Assembly (NCBI GenBank): GCA_902552035.1
Contig: CACDFC010000009.1
Span: 1-49,048, forward strand
Direction of reading: 5' to 3'
Length of the DNA stretch: 49,048 bases
DNA from: an uncultured Pelagibacteraceae bacterium
GTDB lineage: Bacteria > Pseudomonadota > Alphaproteobacteria > Pelagibacterales > Pelagibacteraceae
Shown here piece by piece: positions 20,311 to 30,845 of the stretch (its first letter is position 1; each line of letters begins with the position of its first letter). The translations under genes and the position numbers were made by a program. The notes beneath the pieces were generated by a model. The model did no database searches and had not been told where the DNA came from. It saw only the letters and a list, made by a program, of their open reading frames with translations.

Positions 20311-21671
20311 TTTCATTGGTTTCAGAATATTTTTTAGCTATTGCCCTATTTTTTAGTTTTATAACATTAATATTTTACGGTTTCCCTGTTGCTTGGACTA
20401 TGGGTGGTTTGGGTGTTCTGTTTATATTTATTTCAATGCTTTCAGATAATTTATTTGACACTTTTTATGGTGTTGATTTTGGTTTTGCATCTATGGTTGT
20501 TTATCGTCTTTATGGGGTCATGGCAAACTGGGTTTTAGTTGCACTACCTATGTTTATTTTTATGGGAATCATGATGGATAAATCTGGTATTGCAGAGGAC
20601 TTGATGACTGATCTTTCCAAATTGTTCGGTAAAACAAGAGGTGGACTTGCTATCTCAATTGTATTTATCGGAGTTTTGCTTGCAGCTTCTACAGGTATTA
20701 TTGGTGCTGCTGTAGTACTTCTAACTATTTTAGGCGTACCACTAATGTTAAAAAATAATTATAATCCAAATTTAGCCTGTGGAGTTGTTTGTGCTACTGG
20801 GACTTTAGGAATTTTGATACCACCGAGTATTATGCTTGTAATTATGGGAGACCAAGTAAGAATATCAGTTGGTGATTTATTTATGGGTGCTGTATTTCCA
20901 GGATTGTTGCTAGGTTTATTATATACAATTTTTATTGTTGTTTACGCTTATATGAACCCAAAAGCTGCCCCTTTACCAAAAGATGCTGAACCAGTAGATT
21001 TTAAAATAGTCTTAAGAGTTTTAAAATCTATTATTCCACCAGCTCTATTAATTGTTGCTGTTTTAGGAAGTATATTTATGGGGATTGCTACCCCAACTGA
21101 AGCATCTGGGGTTGGAGCATTAGGAGCATCATTATTAGCAATACTTAGGGGAAGACTGTCATTTGCAGATTTAAAAATTGTGATTAGAAAAACAACTCAT
21201 ACTACAGCTTATATCTTTGCACTTTTTGTTGGAGCTACAATGTTCGCATTAATTTTAAGGGGTTTAGGTGGTGATGAACTAATAGAAGGAACTCTCAAAG
21301 CATTACCTTTTGGAACAAATGGAGTTGTAATTGTAGTTTTAATTTTTGCATTTTTATTAGGATTTTTTTTAGATTGGATTGAGATTACTCTAATTATTTT
21401 ACCATTTTTGGCACCAGTAATGGTAGATCTTGGAGTTGATCTAGTTTGGTTTATAGTAATGTTTGCTGTAGTACTGCAAACCTCATTCATAACCCCACCA
21501 GTCGGTTTTGCTTTATTTTATATGAAAGGTGTTGCTCCTCAAGGAATTTCTATAACAAATATATATAAAGGAATAATTCCATTTGTTATCCTTCAAGTAA
21601 TAGCAGTTGCTATAGTATTTAATTTTCCTGAAATAGTCACTTGGTTACCAAAAGTAGCTTATGGACCTTAA
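20307..21671 (+). CDS. dctM: TRAP transporter large permease (DctM)
   Basis: ALPMFIFMGIMMDKSGIAEDLM, GTLGILIPPSIMLVIMGDQ, FITPPVGFALFYMKGVAP; overlaps dctQ by ATGA. Confidence 0.96.
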   Translation: MISLVSEYFLAIALFFSFITLIFYGFPVAWTMGGLGVLFIFISMLSDNLFDTFYGVDFGFASMVVYRLYGVMANWVLVALPMFIFMGIMMDKSGIAEDLMTDLSKLFGKTRGGLAISIVFIGVLLAASTGIIGAAVVLLTILGVPLMLKNNYNPNLACGVVCATGTLGILIPPSIMLVIMGDQVRISVGDLFMGAVFPGLLLGLLYTIFIVVYAYMNPKAAPLPKDAEPVDFKIVLRVLKSIIPPALLIVAVLGSIFMGIATPTEASGVGALGASLLAILRGRLSFADLKIVIRKTTHTTAYIFALFVGATMFALILRGLGGDELIEGTLKALPFGTNGVVIVVLIFAFLLGFFLDWIEITLIILPFLAPVMVDLGVDLVWFIVMFAVVLQTSFITPPVGFALFYMKGVAPQGISITNIYKGIIPFVILQVIAVAIVFNFPEIVTWLPKVAYGP

Positions 21672-21691
21672 TTGAATTATAATTATGTCCT

Positions 21692-22135
21692 ATGAAAAAA
21701 ATTTTTGTTTTAATATTTTCTGTTAGCATTTTATTTTTTATTAATAATGTAAAAGCAAATTTCGATTTTACCTTGAAAGATTATTTAGATAAAAAAGATT
21801 TAGAAGATGGTTCTACCCAAATATACTTATTAAAAAGATGTAGTGCAGTTTACGCATATGCCTCGGGTGTTATTCTCAAATCTGATGCTGTGACTTCAAA
21901 GAGTTTCATAGAAATTTCAAATAATCTGCTATTTAAAGCTGTCGAATTAAAGGTTATTGATGAGAAAAAAAAATTAGAAGACGCTCAAGAGGAGGCAGAA
22001 AAAAGTAGAAAAGAGTTATTCAATAATTACATAACTGATGGCAAAAAAAATTGGGAAAAAAACAAATCTCATTTTAAAGGTTCTTATATATCTGATGATA
22101 TGGCTATATGCTCTAAGTTAACTGAAGATAATTAA
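21692..22135 (+). CDS. Small secreted protein of unknown function
   Basis: Signal peptide MKKIFVLIFSVSILFFINNVKA; 147 aa; cysteines at KRCSAV and MAICSK; no family recognised. Confidence 0.7.
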   Translation: MKKIFVLIFSVSILFFINNVKANFDFTLKDYLDKKDLEDGSTQIYLLKRCSAVYAYASGVILKSDAVTSKSFIEISNNLLFKAVELKVIDEKKKLEDAQEEAEKSRKELFNNYITDGKKNWEKNKSHFKGSYISDDMAICSKLTEDN

Positions 22136-22150
22136 CATAAAGGTCTAGAT

Positions 22151-22182
22151 TTTTATTGAATAATTACTAGTTATCAATAAAA
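22151..22182. repeat. Intergenic hairpin upstream of mdh
   Basis: TTTTATTG-A-ATAATT-ACT-AGTTAT-CAATAAAA: 8 + 6 bp with a single bulged A and a 3-nt loop. Confidence 0.55.
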
Positions 22183-22195
22183 GATAATTTCAATT

Positions 22196-23161
22196 ATGGC
22201 TAAAAAAATTTCTTTAATTGGAGCAGGTCAAATAGGAGGAACTCTTGCACATTTAATCGGTACTAAAGAGTTAGTAAATGAAGTTGTTTTATTTGATATT
22301 GCATGTGGAATTGCAAAGGGAAAAGCTTTAGATATAGCGCAATCTTCATCAGTTGACGGTTTTAATGTAAAATTTTCTGGTACGGACGATTATAAAGATA
22401 TTAAAGATTCAGATGTAATCATTATTACAGCAGGAGTACCAAGAAAACCGGGCATGAGTAGAGATGATCTACTAGGTATAAATTTAAAAATTATCAAACA
22501 AGTAGCTAAAGGAATAAAAGAAAATGCTCCAAACGCATTTATAATATGCATTACTAATCCATTAGACGTCATGGTGATGGCTCTTCAAAAATTCTCTGGT
22601 CTTCCTGCTAATAAAATTGTTGGTATGGCAGGAATTTTGGATAGTTCACGATTTAAACTATTTCTATCATTAGAACTAAATGTTCCTGTAAAAGAAATAG
22701 ATGCAATGGTAATGGGCGGACATGGAGATACTATGGTTCCAATGCCAAGATTTACAAAAGTTTCTGGAAAACCTTTGCTAGATTTAATTAAAGAAGGAAA
22801 AATAACCAAAGAAAGATTAGAAGAAATAAATCAAAGGACCAGGGATGGTGGTGCAGAAATTGTTAAGTATTTAGAAAAAGGTTCAGCATTTTACGCTCCA
22901 GCAGCATCGGGCGTTCAAATGGCAGAAGCATATTTAAATAATGAAAAAAAACTACTACCATGTGCAGTACAATTAAATGGTGAATATGGTGTCAAAAATG
23001 TTTATGCGGGTGTACCAGTAATTGTGGGTAAAGACGGTGTTGAAAAAATAGAGCAAATTGATCTAGATGAGAAAGAAAAAAAAGAATTTATGCACTCTAT
23101 TGATGCAGTAAAGGCTCTTTGGGAAGCTGCATGTAAAATTGATCCTGATTTAGAAAAATAA
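22196..23161 (+). CDS. mdh: Malate dehydrogenase
   Basis: [19 protein letters not shown]...[18 protein letters not shown]...[21 protein letters not shown]. Confidence 0.97.
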   Translation: MAKKISLIGAGQIGGTLAHLIGTKELVNEVVLFDIACGIAKGKALDIAQSSSVDGFNVKFSGTDDYKDIKDSDVIIITAGVPRKPGMSRDDLLGINLKIIKQVAKGIKENAPNAFIICITNPLDVMVMALQKFSGLPANKIVGMAGILDSSRFKLFLSLELNVPVKEIDAMVMGGHGDTMVPMPRFTKVSGKPLLDLIKEGKITKERLEEINQRTRDGGAEIVKYLEKGSAFYAPAASGVQMAEAYLNNEKKLLPCAVQLNGEYGVKNVYAGVPVIVGKDGVEKIEQIDLDEKEKKEFMHSIDAVKALWEAACKIDPDLEK

Positions 23162-24321
23162 TGAATATTCACGAGCATCAAGCTAAAGAATTACTTAAAA
23201 AATTTGGAGCAAATGTACCTTTTGGAGTATTTGGATTATCTGTTGAAGAGGTTTTGGAAAAAGCAAAATTATTAAAAACAGAAAAATTTGTTTTAAAAGC
23301 TCAAATTCATGCTGGAGGAAGAGGAAAAGCAGGAGGAGTAAAAATATTAGAAACACTCGATGAATTAGAAAAATCATCGAGAGAGTTATTTGGCAAGAAG
23401 CTAGTGACTCATCAAACTGGTCCAGAAGGTAAAGAGGTAAAAAGACTTTATGTTGAAGAGTCGTCAAATATTGAAAAAGAATTTTATTTATCATGCTTAG
23501 TCGATAGGGCAAGTTCTAAAATAGCATTTATATCAAGTGATCAAGGAGGTATAGATATTGAAGAAGTAGCTAGTAAATCACCAGAAAAAATAATCACAAC
23601 CAAAATAGATTTAAAAGATCAAATTTCAAATGATGAATGTGAAAAAATTATTAAAATTTTTAATTTAAATGGAAATTTAAAAAATCAAGCAATATCTTTA
23701 ATTAAATCTATCTATAAAATGTTTGTAGACACTGATGCAAATATGGTTGAAATTAATCCACTTATATTAACAAAAGAAAATAAAGTTTTGTGTTTAGATG
23801 CAAAAATTAATTTTGATGATAATGCATTATTTAAACATCCAGAGATATTAAATCTCAGAGATTTAAATGAAGAGGATCCATCAGAAATTGAAGCTAGCCA
23901 ATATGGTTTATCTTATATCAAATTAAATGGAAGTATTGGTTGTATGGTTAACGGGGCAGGACTAGCAATGGCAACTATGGATATAATAAAATTATATGGA
24001 GAGGAGCCTGCAAACTTTTTAGATGTTGGAGGCGGAGCATCAAAAGAAAAAGTTTCTGCTGCATTTAAAATAATTTTGTCAGATAAAAATGTAAAAGGAA
24101 TATTAATAAATATTTTTGGTGGTATAATGAGGTGTGATGTATTAGCCCAAGGCATGGTTGATGCAGCTAAAAAAATGAATATCCATATTCCACTAGTTGT
24201 TAGACTTGCTGGTACAAATTTTAAAGAGGGAAAAAAAATACTTGATAATTCGGGACTCAAATTAATTTCAGCTGAAAATTTAGAGGATGCTGCAAAAAAA
24301 ATAGTAAAGGCTATTAGTTAA
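23161..24321 (+). CDS. sucC: Succinyl-CoA synthetase beta subunit
   Basis: [22 protein letters not shown]...[14 protein letters not shown]...[17 protein letters not shown]. Confidence 0.98.
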   Translation: MNIHEHQAKELLKKFGANVPFGVFGLSVEEVLEKAKLLKTEKFVLKAQIHAGGRGKAGGVKILETLDELEKSSRELFGKKLVTHQTGPEGKEVKRLYVEESSNIEKEFYLSCLVDRASSKIAFISSDQGGIDIEEVASKSPEKIITTKIDLKDQISNDECEKIIKIFNLNGNLKNQAISLIKSIYKMFVDTDANMVEINPLILTKENKVLCLDAKINFDDNALFKHPEILNLRDLNEEDPSEIEASQYGLSYIKLNGSIGCMVNGAGLAMATMDIIKLYGEEPANFLDVGGGASKEKVSAAFKIILSDKNVKGILINIFGGIMRCDVLAQGMVDAAKKMNIHIPLVVRLAGTNFKEGKKILDNSGLKLISAENLEDAAKKIVKAIS

Positions 24322-25196
24322 TGTCTGTCTTAATTAATAAAAATACAAAAGTTATCTGTCAGGGTTTCACAGGCTCACATGGATCTTTTCACTCAGAACA
24401 AGCAATTAAGTATGGGACAAACTTAGTAGGTGGAGTAACGCCTAAAAAAGGCGGTCAAATACATTTAGATAGACCAGTGTTTAACACAGTTAAAGAAGCG
24501 AAAGATAAAACTGGAGCAAATGCTACAATGATTTATGTTCCTGCTAAATTTGCTTATTCTGCTATTATTGAGGCAATAGAGGCATCTGTAGAACTTATAG
24601 TTTGTATCACTGAAGGAATCCCAGTTTTGGATATGTTAAAAATAAAAAAAAAATTAAGAAATTCTGGTTCAAGATTAATAGGTCCAAATTGTCCAGGAAT
24701 AATTACGCCCAATGAATGTAAAATTGGAATAATGCCTGGAAATATTCATAAGAAAGGCTCTGTTGGTATTGTTTCTAGATCGGGCACTCTAACATACGAA
24801 GCTGTTGCACAAACTACTGAAAATGGTCTAGGTCAATCGACTTGTATTGGTATTGGCGGAGATCCTATTAATGGAACAAGCTTTGTTGATTGTTTAGATT
24901 TATTTTTAAAAGATCCAGAAACAAAGTCAATTTTAATGATTGGAGAAATTGGGGGAACTGCCGAAGAGGAGGCGTCAGAATTTGTTAAAAATCATAAGAT
25001 TAAAAAACCAATCGTCGGCTTTATTGCAGGTCTAACAGCCCCACCCGGAAGAAGAATGGGTCATGCTGGGGCAATAATTTCTAAAGGAAAAGGAGGTGCT
25101 GAGGAGAAAATAAAAATTATGAATGAAGCTGGAATTATAGTAGCAAAATCACCCGCAGATATTGGAAAAACACTGCTAGAAAAATTGTCACTTTAA
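24321..25196 (+). CDS. sucD: Succinyl-CoA synthetase alpha subunit
   Basis: [19 protein letters not shown]...[10 protein letters not shown]...[18 protein letters not shown]. Confidence 0.98.
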   Translation: MSVLINKNTKVICQGFTGSHGSFHSEQAIKYGTNLVGGVTPKKGGQIHLDRPVFNTVKEAKDKTGANATMIYVPAKFAYSAIIEAIEASVELIVCITEGIPVLDMLKIKKKLRNSGSRLIGPNCPGIITPNECKIGIMPGNIHKKGSVGIVSRSGTLTYEAVAQTTENGLGQSTCIGIGGDPINGTSFVDCLDLFLKDPETKSILMIGEIGGTAEEEASEFVKNHKIKKPIVGFIAGLTAPPGRRMGHAGAIISKGKGGAEEKIKIMNEAGIIVAKSPADIGKTLLEKLSL

Positions 25197-25231
25197 AATT
25201 ATTAACTACATATTATAATAAAGATAATTTA

Positions 25232-28105
25232 ATGAATTCATCAAAAAATCTAAACTATCAAAAAACATCTTTTCTAAGTAAGGCAAATATCAAATTCATA
25301 GAGGATATGTATGTAAAGTATATTGAAAATGACCCAACATTACCCGAGAGTTGGAAAAGCTACTTTGGAAGTCTTAAAGAAGATTTAAATTCTGTTGCTA
25401 GGGAAATAAAAGGTCCAACTTGGAATCCAAATAAGATAAAAATTGAAATTAATAAAACTCAAAATTTTGAAAATAAAAATGGATCTATTGGGTCAGACTT
25501 AGAGTCACAAAAAATCGAGTCAATTAAATTAATCGCTTTAATAAGGGCCTATAGGATTAGAGGTCATCTAATTGCAAACTTAGATCCTCTTGGTCAAATG
25601 AAAAGAGAGTATTTACATGAGCTTCATCCTTCAGACCATGGTTTTAAAAAAGAGGACTATGATAAAAAAATATTTCTAAGCTCTTATTTAGACACAGACT
25701 ATGCATCTATTAATGAAATTTTAAACAGACTAAGAAAAATTTATTGTTCAACAATTGGTGCAGAGTATATGCATATTTCTGATCCTGTTGAGAAAGTATG
25801 GTTTAGAGAAAGGATGGAAAAAAAAGAAAATCAAATTAATTTTACTTTAAATGGTAAAAAGGCAATTCTAAACAAAATAATTCAAGCAGAAGGTTTTGAG
25901 AAATTTTTAGCAAAAAAATATGTCGGTACAAAAAGATTTGGTTTAGATGGCGCTGAGTCGTTAATTCCTGCACTTGAACAAATAATCAAAAGAGGTGGTC
26001 AATTGGGGGTTAAAGAAGTTAAAATAGGAATGCCCCATCGAGGAAGATTGAATGTTTTAGCTAATGTTTTGCAAAAATCTTATAAAAGAATATTCAATGA
26101 ATTCGCAGGTGAACAAATATTGTCAAAAGAAGACTCTGCTGGAGATGTAAAATATCATTTAGGTGCTTCATCTGACAGGGAGTTTGACGGCAACTCAGTG
26201 CATGTTAGCTTAACAGATAATCCCTCTCATCTAGAGGCTGTAAACCCTGTAGTTTTGGGGCAGACAAGGGCTAAACAATTTTTTCATAAAGATAAAGAAA
26301 GAAAAAAAGTGATTCCAATTTTAATCCATGGAGATGCATCATTTGCAGGACAAGGTGTAGTAGCAGAATGTTTTGCTATGTCAGGTCTTAAAGGGCACAA
26401 TACTGGCGGAACAATACATATAATAGTAAATAATCAAATTGGATTTACAACAAGTCCCGAATTTGCAAGATCAAGTCCTTACCCATCGGATCTTGGAAAA
26501 ATTGTTGATGCTCCAATTCTTCATTGTAATGGAGATGATCCTGAAGCTGTAGTTCATTGTGCAAAAATCGCTATTGAATTCAGACAAAAGTTTAATAAGG
26601 ATGTTGTTATAGACATCATTTGTTATAGAAGGTTTGGTCATAATGAGGGAGACGAGCCATCATTCACTCAACCTTTAATGTATAAAAAAATAAGATCTCA
26701 CCCAACCACTCTTAATATTTATGGGAATAGGCTAATTAAAGAAAATTTAATTAGTGAGAATGATTTTAAAACTCAGATTGATAATTTTAAATTATTATTA
26801 GAAGATCAATTTAAAAATGCCAAAGATTATAAACCTAAACTAAATTGGTTTGAGGGCACATGGTCTAGATATCAACCTAAAAAAGGAAAGGATAGAAGAG
26901 GTGATACTGGTGTTGATTTAGATATAATTACTCGAATTTCAGAAAAAATTAATAAACTTGAGACAAATTTAAATGTTCATAAAACTATTCATAGAATTTT
27001 CTCTAAAAGACATAAGTCTATTTTAGAAAAAAAAAATATAGATTGGTCGAGTGCTGAGGCTTTAGCTTTTGGTTCTCTTTTAAAGGAGGGTTTTCCAGTA
27101 AGATTAGTAGGCCAAGATTCAGGAAGAGGAACATTTAGTCAAAGACATTCTGTACTTAGAAATCAAAACGATAATTCTAGATACATACCACTAAACAATA
27201 TATCAAGTAATCAAAAAAGCTTTGAAGTAGTCGATAGTTTATTGTCTGAATTAGCAGTTCTTGGTTTTGAGTATGGTTATAGTTTAGTTGAGCCAGAAAC
27301 ATTAACAATTTGGGAAGCACAATTTGGTGACTTTGCAAATGGAGCACAGGTTGTTATCGATCAATTTATAGCTTCGGGTGAAAGAAAATGGTCTAGAGCT
27401 TCAGGACTTGTATTATTATTACCTCACGGATATGAAGGACAAGGTCCTGAACATTCGTCAGCAAGATTAGAACGATTTCTACAGCTTTGTGGACAAGAAA
27501 ATTTACAAGTAATGAATTGTACAACGCCCGCAAATTATTTTCATGCGCTAAGAAGACAAATACATAGAGATTTTAGAAAACCATTAGTTATAATGACGCC
27601 AAAATCATTATTAAGAAATAAGTATTGTGTTTCAAATTTAGATGATTTTAGTAAAGATAATTCTTTTCATAGAATTTTAGGAGATCATGCTAATGAGTCA
27701 GGTTATAATTTTATAAATTTAAAGAAAAAAGATAAAATAAAAAAAGTGATTTTGTGTTCGGGGAAAATATATTTTGATTTACTTGAAGCGAGAGAGAAAT
27801 TCAAAAAGGATGATGTTACATTAATAAGAATCGAACAACTTTACCCTTTTCCAGCAAAATCTTTAGCTAACGAGCTAAAACCATATAAACAAATCGCTAA
27901 ATTTTATTGGTGCCAAGAGGAACCAAAAAATATGGGGGCGTGGTTTTCAGTGAGAGATTATATACAATGGACATTGGACTATATAGGAGCTAATAATAAT
28001 CAAATTTCTTATATTGGAAGAAATCCTGCGGCATCCCCAGCAACTGGATATGCAAAAAGGCATCTTTCTCAACAAGAAGAAATTATTAAAGAGGTATTTA
28101 AATAG
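25232..28105 (+). CDS. sucA: 2-oxoglutarate dehydrogenase E1 component
   Basis: 957 aa; GMPHRGRLNVLANVLQK, LTDNPSHLEAVNPVVLG, GDASFAGQGVVAECFAMS, LLPHGYEGQGPEHSSARLERFLQLC. Confidence 0.98.
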   Translation: MNSSKNLNYQKTSFLSKANIKFIEDMYVKYIENDPTLPESWKSYFGSLKEDLNSVAREIKGPTWNPNKIKIEINKTQNFENKNGSIGSDLESQKIESIKLIALIRAYRIRGHLIANLDPLGQMKREYLHELHPSDHGFKKEDYDKKIFLSSYLDTDYASINEILNRLRKIYCSTIGAEYMHISDPVEKVWFRERMEKKENQINFTLNGKKAILNKIIQAEGFEKFLAKKYVGTKRFGLDGAESLIPALEQIIKRGGQLGVKEVKIGMPHRGRLNVLANVLQKSYKRIFNEFAGEQILSKEDSAGDVKYHLGASSDREFDGNSVHVSLTDNPSHLEAVNPVVLGQTRAKQFFHKDKERKKVIPILIHGDASFAGQGVVAECFAMSGLKGHNTGGTIHIIVNNQIGFTTSPEFARSSPYPSDLGKIVDAPILHCNGDDPEAVVHCAKIAIEFRQKFNKDVVIDIICYRRFGHNEGDEPSFTQPLMYKKIRSHPTTLNIYGNRLIKENLISENDFKTQIDNFKLLLEDQFKNAKDYKPKLNWFEGTWSRYQPKKGKDRRGDTGVDLDIITRISEKINKLETNLNVHKTIHRIFSKRHKSILEKKNIDWSSAEALAFGSLLKEGFPVRLVGQDSGRGTFSQRHSVLRNQNDNSRYIPLNNISSNQKSFEVVDSLLSELAVLGFEYGYSLVEPETLTIWEAQFGDFANGAQVVIDQFIASGERKWSRASGLVLLLPHGYEGQGPEHSSARLERFLQLCGQENLQVMNCTTPANYFHALRRQIHRDFRKPLVIMTPKSLLRNKYCVSNLDDFSKDNSFHRILGDHANESGYNFINLKKKDKIKKVILCSGKIYFDLLEAREKFKKDDVTLIRIEQLYPFPAKSLANELKPYKQIAKFYWCQEEPKNMGAWFSVRDYIQWTLDYIGANNNQISYIGRNPAASPATGYAKRHLSQQEEIIKEVFK

Positions 28106-28111
28106 AGAGAC

Positions 28112-29425
28112 ATGAGTGAAAAAATTTTAGTACCAGTTTTAGGAGAAAGTATAACAGAGGCATCTATAGCACGATGGATAAAAAATAAAGGTGAGTCCGT
28201 ATCTGCAGACGAGCCAATTGTTGAATTAGAAACAGATAAAGTTAATTTAGAAGTCCCGTCTCCTGTAAATGGGGTAATTTCTGAAATAAATTTTAAAGAT
28301 GGTGATACTGTAGAAGTCGGTGCTATTCTTGGTACAATTTCAGAAAATAAAGAATCTACTGATAAAAAAGAAGAAAGTGCAAAAATCCAAAAAATTATTC
28401 CAAAAGAAATAAAAAAAGAAAATATAGATAATAAAGATACTAAAATTGAAAAAAAAGCTGATAAAACTCAAGCAGAAATAACTATAAATTCACAAACTTC
28501 AATTCAGCCTGATGATGAAGAAATATTAGTTTTGTCTGATGAAATAGCTGGAGAAAAAAATGGTAAGTCAAATCATTTTTCTCCTGCAGTCAGAAAAATT
28601 ATTGAAGAGAAAAAAATTGATACAGATAAAATTCAAGGCACAGGAAAAGACGGACGTATATTAAAAGGTGATTTACTTGGCGCTATGGGTATCAATCCTA
28701 AGCCAAATGAAAGAAAAGAAAAATATGGTCCTGAGGAAAGAATTCAAATGACAAGACTTAGACAAACTATTGCAAAAAGATTAAAAGAGGCACAAGAAAA
28801 TGCAGCAATGCTTACCACATTTAATGAAGTTGATATGAGCAATATAATTTCAATGAGAAATGAGAATCAGGAAGAATTTAAAAAAAGATATGGAATTAAA
28901 CTAGGGTTTATGTCTTTTTTTGTTAAAGCATCGGTTGTTGCTTTAAAGTCATTTCCTGCAATTAATGCTGAGATTGACGGTCAAGATATAGTTTACAAAA
29001 ATTACTATAACATAAGCTTTGCAGTAGGAACTGAAAAAGGTTTAGTAGTCCCTGTGTTAAGAAATGCTGATGAGCTCTCATTTGCAGAAATCGAAAAGGG
29101 TATTAAAGATCTATCTGATAAGGCCAATTCAAGCAAAATTGGAATTAATGATCTCCAAGGTGGAACTTTTACTATAAGTAATGGAGGTGTTTATGGATCG
29201 ATGTTATCAACACCAATAATCAATCCTCCTCAGTCAGCAATTTTAGGAATGCATAACATTGTTGAGAGACCAATTGTAGTTGATGGTGATGTTAAAGTTA
29301 GACCAATTATGTATTTGGCATTATCTTATGATCATAGAATTATCGATGGAAAAGATTCCGTCTCTTTTCTTAAGACTATAAAAGAAAGTTTAGAAGAACC
29401 AAGCAGATTACTTTTGGATATTTGA
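28112..29425 (+). CDS. sucB: 2-oxoglutarate dehydrogenase E2 (dihydrolipoyl succinyltransferase)
   Basis: Lipoyl motif [18 protein letters not shown]-terminal catalytic [17 protein letters not shown]. Confidence 0.97.
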   Translation: MSEKILVPVLGESITEASIARWIKNKGESVSADEPIVELETDKVNLEVPSPVNGVISEINFKDGDTVEVGAILGTISENKESTDKKEESAKIQKIIPKEIKKENIDNKDTKIEKKADKTQAEITINSQTSIQPDDEEILVLSDEIAGEKNGKSNHFSPAVRKIIEEKKIDTDKIQGTGKDGRILKGDLLGAMGINPKPNERKEKYGPEERIQMTRLRQTIAKRLKEAQENAAMLTTFNEVDMSNIISMRNENQEEFKKRYGIKLGFMSFFVKASVVALKSFPAINAEIDGQDIVYKNYYNISFAVGTEKGLVVPVLRNADELSFAEIEKGIKDLSDKANSSKIGINDLQGGTFTISNGGVYGSMLSTPIINPPQSAILGMHNIVERPIVVDGDVKVRPIMYLALSYDHRIIDGKDSVSFLKTIKESLEEPSRLLLDI

Positions 29426-30826
29426 ATGTCAGAAAAATTTGATGCAGTTATTATAGGAGGTGGTCCTGGTGGATATGTATGTGCTATCAGATTGTCTCAA
29501 CTTGGATTTAAAACTGCTTGTGTTGAATCTCGAGACACATTGGGAGGAACTTGTCTAAATATTGGATGTATTCCATCTAAAAGTCTATTAAATTTATCGG
29601 AAAACTATCATAAAGCAAAAAATTTTGAAAAAATTGGAATAGAGATTGGCAATCTGAAGCTAAATTTAGAAAAAATGATGAAAAATAAAGATAAGGCTGT
29701 TACGATTTTAACTAAGGGCATAGAATTTTTATTTAAAAAAAATAAAGTTTCATACTTTAAAGGTACTGGAAGTTTCAAAAATAAAAACCAAATTATAGTT
29801 ACCGATAAAGATAAAAAAGAAACAATAATTGAGACGAAATATACAATAATTAGTACTGGATCTGAGCCTTCTTCAATTCCGGGTATTCAATTTGATGAGA
29901 AAACTATAATTTCGTCTACAGGAGCTTTAAAAATACCAAAAGTCCCAAAAAAAATGATTATTGTTGGTGGAGGTTATATAGGTTTAGAGATGGGATCAGT
30001 ATGGTCTAGGTTAGGATCTAATGTGGAAGTTATTGAATTTTTAGATCATATCACACCAGGAATGGATAGAGAAATTTCAAACGAGTTTATGAAAATATTA
30101 GTTAAGCAAGGAGTAAATTTTAATTTGAAAACTAAAGTAGAGAGTATAACGAAGTCAAGTAATGGAGTTTTAATCGAAGTTTCTCGTCCAGATGGAAAAA
30201 AAGAAAAAATTGAGTCCGATGTTGTTTTAATTTCTGTTGGAAGAAAGCCTTATACAAAAAATCTTAATTTAGATAAAATTGGTGTTAATTTGGATAAAAA
30301 AGGAAAAGTAAAAGTTGATAAAAATTTTCGAACAAATGTTCAAGACATTTATGCTGTTGGAGATGTTATTGATGGTCCGATGCTTGCTCACAAGGCTGAA
30401 GAAGAGGGTATTGCAGTTGCTGAAATTATATCAGGACAATCTGGTCATGTTAATTATGATGTAATACCATCGGTAATTTATACCTCCCCTGAAGTAGCTG
30501 CTGTAGGCAAAACTGAAGAACAATTAAAAAATGACAAAATAAGTTATAAAGTTGGTAAATTCCCTTTTATGGCAAATTCTAGAGCTAAAGCTATAAACGA
30601 ACCTGAAGGATTTGTAAAAATATTAGCAGATAGCAAAACTGATAAAGTTCTAGGTGTCCATATTATTGGACCTCACGCTGGTGAAATGATAGCAGAGATG
30701 TCAGTTGCAATGGAATTTGGAGCAAGTTCTGAAGATATAGCACGTACATGTCACGCACATCCTACTTTTTCGGAGGCTATAAAAGAAGCAGCTTTATCAG
30801 TGGATAAAAGACAAATACACTCGTAA
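29426..30826 (+). CDS. lpd: Dihydrolipoyl dehydrogenase
   Basis: GGGPGGYVCAIRLSQLG...GGTCLNIGCIPSKSLL...AHPTFSEAIKEAAL. Confidence 0.97.
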   Translation: MSEKFDAVIIGGGPGGYVCAIRLSQLGFKTACVESRDTLGGTCLNIGCIPSKSLLNLSENYHKAKNFEKIGIEIGNLKLNLEKMMKNKDKAVTILTKGIEFLFKKNKVSYFKGTGSFKNKNQIIVTDKDKKETIIETKYTIISTGSEPSSIPGIQFDEKTIISSTGALKIPKVPKKMIIVGGGYIGLEMGSVWSRLGSNVEVIEFLDHITPGMDREISNEFMKILVKQGVNFNLKTKVESITKSSNGVLIEVSRPDGKKEKIESDVVLISVGRKPYTKNLNLDKIGVNLDKKGKVKVDKNFRTNVQDIYAVGDVIDGPMLAHKAEEEGIAVAEIISGQSGHVNYDVIPSVIYTSPEVAAVGKTEEQLKNDKISYKVGKFPFMANSRAKAINEPEGFVKILADSKTDKVLGVHIIGPHAGEMIAEMSVAMEFGASSEDIARTCHAHPTFSEAIKEAALSVDKRQIHS

Positions 30827-30845
30827 TATCTTTTCATATTCAAAT

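Noticed and set aside
25185-25219. TTGTCA ... TATAAT promoter for sucA
   Set aside because: Spacer of 23 nt is too long; only the TATAAT (25214-25219) is promoter-like, and an internal operon promoter is not supported further.
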